Below, one piece after another: positions 36,143 through 37,941 of a stretch of DNA of 37,941 nt. Each line of letters opens with the position of its first letter. The first letter of the stretch is position 1. Source of the DNA: Thiocystis violacea (lineage in GTDB: Bacteria > Pseudomonadota > Gammaproteobacteria > Chromatiales > Chromatiaceae); the NCBI RefSeq assembly GCF_016583575.1, contig NZ_NRRG01000048.1, positions 1 to 37,941 on the forward strand, in the 5' to 3' direction. Below the pieces are notes generated by a model. That model did not search any database. It was given only the letters and a program-made list of their open reading frames with translations, and was not told the origin of the DNA. The translations under genes and the position numbers were made by a program.

Positions 36143-36194
36143 TGGCATGTTGATTGGCTCATGAGGATCCGTGCAATGGGAGACCTGACCCCGC
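36143..36194. repeat. 52-bp direct repeat, left copy
   Basis: Matches 37738-37789 at nearly every position over GATTGGCTCATGAGGATCCG and the following TGCA(A/G)TGGGAGACCTG. On the plus strand it would encode GMLIGS-stop, like the tail GTLIGS of the PIN toxin at 37364-37759, so it is a toxin-gene 3' remnant. Confidence 0.75.
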
Positions 36195-36235
36195 CCCCCT
36201 CTCCCACGAGCCGCCGATACGATGAGGATTGCTGA

Positions 36236-36679
36236 ATGATCATACCCAATCTGTACGAGCACGACATCCATGCCTGGACACAGCAGACCGCGGATCTGCT
36301 CAGGCAACGCCGATTCCAGGAGTTGGATATCGAGCACTTGGTCGAGGAGTTGGAAACCATGGGACGTCGTGATCGCCAGGAGTTGGTCAGTCGGCTGAAG
36401 ATCCTGTTGGGGCATCTGCTCAAATGGCAGTACCAGCCGACTCATCGCTCCAGTTCCTGGCGCGGTTCCATCCTAGAGCAACGGCTGCGCATCCGGGATT
36501 TGCTAGAGGACTGCCCCAGCCTCAAACCCTTTCTGGCCGAGGCGGCCACGGCGGCTTACGGCGATGGCGTGAAGCTGGCGAGCAAGGAAACCGGTTTACC
36601 GCTGGCGCAGTTTCCCGAGACCTTGCCGTATGCGCTGGATCCCTTGCAGGATGACGATTGGTGGCCCGAGGGCGCTTGA
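36236..36679 (+). CDS. DUF29 family protein
   Basis: A 147-aa helical protein with the DUF29 pattern: YEHDIHAWTQQTADLLRQR, DIEHLVEELETMGRRDRQEL, LLGHLLKWQYQPTHRSSSW, LLEDCPSLKPFL and LPYALDPLQDDDWWPE. The biochemical role of this family is unknown; it is often multi-copy in cyanobacteria and Chromatiaceae and lies near repeats. GAGGA lies 7 nt before the ATG. A direct repeat lies just upstream. Confidence 0.9.
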   Translation: MIIPNLYEHDIHAWTQQTADLLRQRRFQELDIEHLVEELETMGRRDRQELVSRLKILLGHLLKWQYQPTHRSSSWRGSILEQRLRIRDLLEDCPSLKPFLAEAATAAYGDGVKLASKETGLPLAQFPETLPYALDPLQDDDWWPEGA

Positions 36680-36750
36680 TCTCCCTCGGCTCATCACTGA
36701 GTGCGCGCAGCGTATCGCGGGGGAGGAAGCAATGAGCGCGCGTTGGCCAA

Positions 36751-36840
36751 ATGTGCGCCGTTCGCGTCAGCCAGTCGCTCAAGACGGCTCAAATCGTGAC
36801 GACCGATGAAGTGCTCACTAAGTTTTCAAACCACCAATGA
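36751..36840 (+). pseudogene. PIN-domain toxin fragment
   Basis: The frame reads MCAVRVSQSLKTAQIVTTDE then VLTKFSNHQ and TGA. The AxIVTTDEVLxxF pattern matches the middle of VapC-type PIN toxins. Only about 29 residues remain, without catalytic ends. A short match, so confidence is moderate. Confidence 0.45.
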
Positions 36841-37118
36841 CGGGTGCGACCATAACCGATGCTTGGCTGGGAAACCCCGGCCACGGTGTCTGATGTCGAC
36901 GATCAGGAAATCGCGTCGATATCGCCTTCAACCGCCCCGTTCACCCCAACCTACCGATAATGGCCGATACGCATCAGTTTTGGTCGCACCTACCAATGAC
37001 AGGCATTTCTCACAAGAGGGCTTTTCCTGATCCGCTGCGCGAGGATGTGCCATGGGAGACCCGACCCTGAATCCTCGACCCTGAATCCTCCCCCTACCTA
37101 CCTGATGGGAACTGAACC
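36841..37118. other. gene-poor stretch before the toxin-antitoxin pair
   Basis: 278 bp with no supported gene. It contains a 14-bp tandem repeat CGACCCTGAATCCT (two copies near 37065-37095) and an ATGGGAGACC word also found in the 52-bp repeats. Presumed promoter of the toxin-antitoxin operon lies here, but no clear hexamers were fixed. Confidence 0.5.
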
Positions 37119-37367
37119 ATGCAAGCCATCGAATTCGAAGCCATCGCCCAGCACCACACGCTGCGACTTCCGGACCAAGTGCCTGATGGTGTCAGGCTGC
37201 GTGTCCTGGTACTCATGGAGGAAGGGAGTCACAACGCCCTTACGGAGAAACCACCAGTCGACAGACCCCGTCGCCAGCCTTCCCCGATGCTCGCCGGCAC
37301 GGTGGTCATGCAGGACGATCTGCTCGCGCCCGCCGCGCCAGAAGACGACTGGAGCGCGTTACAGTGA
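37119..37367 (+). CDS. antitoxin of a VapBC-like pair
   Basis: An 82-aa protein with a strand-rich N-terminus (MQAIEFEAIAQHHTLRLPDQ, RLRVLVLMEE), typical of small antitoxins beginning with this beta-rich opening, and an acidic disordered tail (DDLLAPAAPEDDWSAL) suited to block a PIN toxin. Its stop overlaps the GTG start of the PIN gene by 4 nt. No ribbon-helix-helix or AbrB motif is obvious, so its DNA-binding mode is unclear. Confidence 0.75.
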   Translation: MQAIEFEAIAQHHTLRLPDQVPDGVRLRVLVLMEEGSHNALTEKPPVDRPRRQPSPMLAGTVVMQDDLLAPAAPEDDWSALQ

Positions 37368-37759
37368 TCCTCCTGGATACCCACATCTGGGTGCGCTGGG
37401 TGGATCCGAGCGCCAACCCCCTGCCATCCGGGCTGGCGGAACAGATCGAAACGGCCGACCGGCTGGCGGTCAGCGCGGTCACCTGTTGGGAAGTCGCCTG
37501 GCTCGTCCGGCGAGGTCGACTGGCGTTCGGATTGAGCCTGGCGGATTGGCTCGATCAGGCGCTGGCGGGATCCGACGTCATCTGTCTGCCGATCGACCGG
37601 CGGATCGCCGTCCGCGCCGCCAACCTTCCGGAGCATCACCGCGACCCCGCCGATCGTCTGATTATCGCCACCGCCATTGAGCAGCGAGCGCGGTTGATCA
37701 GTCTGGACAGCGCTTTTCCAGCCTACTTTGAATCACCTGGCACGCTGATTGGCTCATGA
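37364..37759 (+). CDS. PIN-domain toxin, VapC-like ribonuclease
   Basis: A 131-aa PIN protein. Acidic metal ligands: Asp5 in LLDTHIWV, Glu in VTCWEVAWL, and the Asp residues in HHRDPADRLIIATAIEQ; the final LISLDSAFPAY completes the fold. Such toxins cut RNA and are neutralised by the preceding antitoxin. GTG start at 37364 in a GTGA overlap. The last codons lie in a 52-bp repeat shared with 36143-36194. Confidence 0.88.
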   Translation: MILLDTHIWVRWVDPSANPLPSGLAEQIETADRLAVSAVTCWEVAWLVRRGRLAFGLSLADWLDQALAGSDVICLPIDRRIAVRAANLPEHHRDPADRLIIATAIEQRARLISLDSAFPAYFESPGTLIGS

Positions 37760-37789
37760 GGATCCGTGCAGTGGGAGACCTGCCCCCCC
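37738..37789. repeat. 52-bp direct repeat, right copy
   Basis: Covers the toxin gene 3' end and about 30 bp after its stop (GAGGATCCGTGCAGTGGGAG). With the left copy at 36143-36194 it brackets the DUF29 gene, the PIN fragment and the intact pair, a 1.6-kb segment. An IS110 transposase end begins 43 bp to the right. Confidence 0.75.
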
Positions 37790-37831
37790 GGGAGCCCCTC
37801 GCCCCAGCGGGGAGAGCAACTGTGTTTCAGG

Positions 37832-37941
37832 TCAAGCGGTTTTCCCATGAGCAGGATCCCAGTGCGCCTGATCGCGCAGCATGGCGTTGACGATGGTGAG
37901 GAGCTTGCGCATGCACGCCACGAGGGCCACCTTGGCGACCT
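37832..37941 (-). CDS. IS110-family transposase, C-terminal fragment cut by window edge
   Basis: The last about 36 codons read VAKVALVACMRKLLTIVNAM, then LRDQAHWDP and AHGKTA followed by TGA. This is the Transposase_20-type C-terminus of IS110 enzymes (pattern KVALxACMRKLLxILNAMxR), next to the catalytic Ser region outside the window. It is on the same strand as the N-terminal fragment at the left edge, but they belong to separate copies since each runs off the window. The element right end lies somewhere in 37790-37831. Confidence 0.87.
   Translation of the reverse strand, partial: VAKVALVACMRKLLTIVNAMLRDQAHWDPAHGKTA

Overview
GC-rich (by eye) proteobacterial chromosome segment with dense genes and many 4-nt start/stop overlaps. 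The mix of families (CysB-type regulator, LapG-type protease, DUF29, PD-(D/E)XK coiled-coil protein, PIN toxin, abundant GATGGG...CCCATC hairpin repeats) resembles purple sulfur bacteria (Chromatiaceae, Gammaproteobacteria); this placement is an inference, not something the sequence proves.

Layout. 1-1958: an IS110-family element enters at the left edge and truncates a cysJ-like sulfite reductase flavoprotein gene that also carries an in-frame stop; a CysB-like regulator is divergent from it. 2279-6616: an RND pump and its membrane-fusion partner. 6869-14481 (minus) and 14769-21477 (plus): two V/A-type rotary ATPase clusters, head to head around a 287-bp shared intergenic region, with identical order G-C-I-K-F-E-A. 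Neither cluster is followed by subunit B or D. The minus cluster is split between I and K by a secreted alpha/beta hydrolase gene flanked by duplicated copies of the I-gene 3' end. 21691-25495: a Ser/Thr-type metallophosphatase, a membrane PAS/HD-GYP-like protein with destroyed catalytic motifs, and a divergent LapG-type periplasmic cysteine protease. 25699-33591: a secreted Ala-rich protein, an EpsL-like outer-membrane barrel, a very small polysaccharide export protein, a fused Wzz/BY-kinase, an unknown membrane-anchored protein and an O-antigen-ligase/Wzy-like polymerase: an exopolysaccharide export locus without glycosyltransferases in view. 33578-34978: a beta-CASP metallo-beta-lactamase-fold RNase. 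35285-37941: accessory DNA with a PD-(D/E)XK protein, DUF29 protein, toxin-antitoxin pair and remnant, tandem and dispersed repeats, and the C-terminus of another IS110 transposase.

A recurring intergenic repeat with ends reading GGCGATTTCCGGGAAA and its reverse complement lies at nearly every module border up to 21.75 kb. In two cases it begins at the base after a stop codon. The pattern suggests the region was assembled or trimmed by recombination between repeat copies, which could explain why both ATPase clusters end at subunit A.
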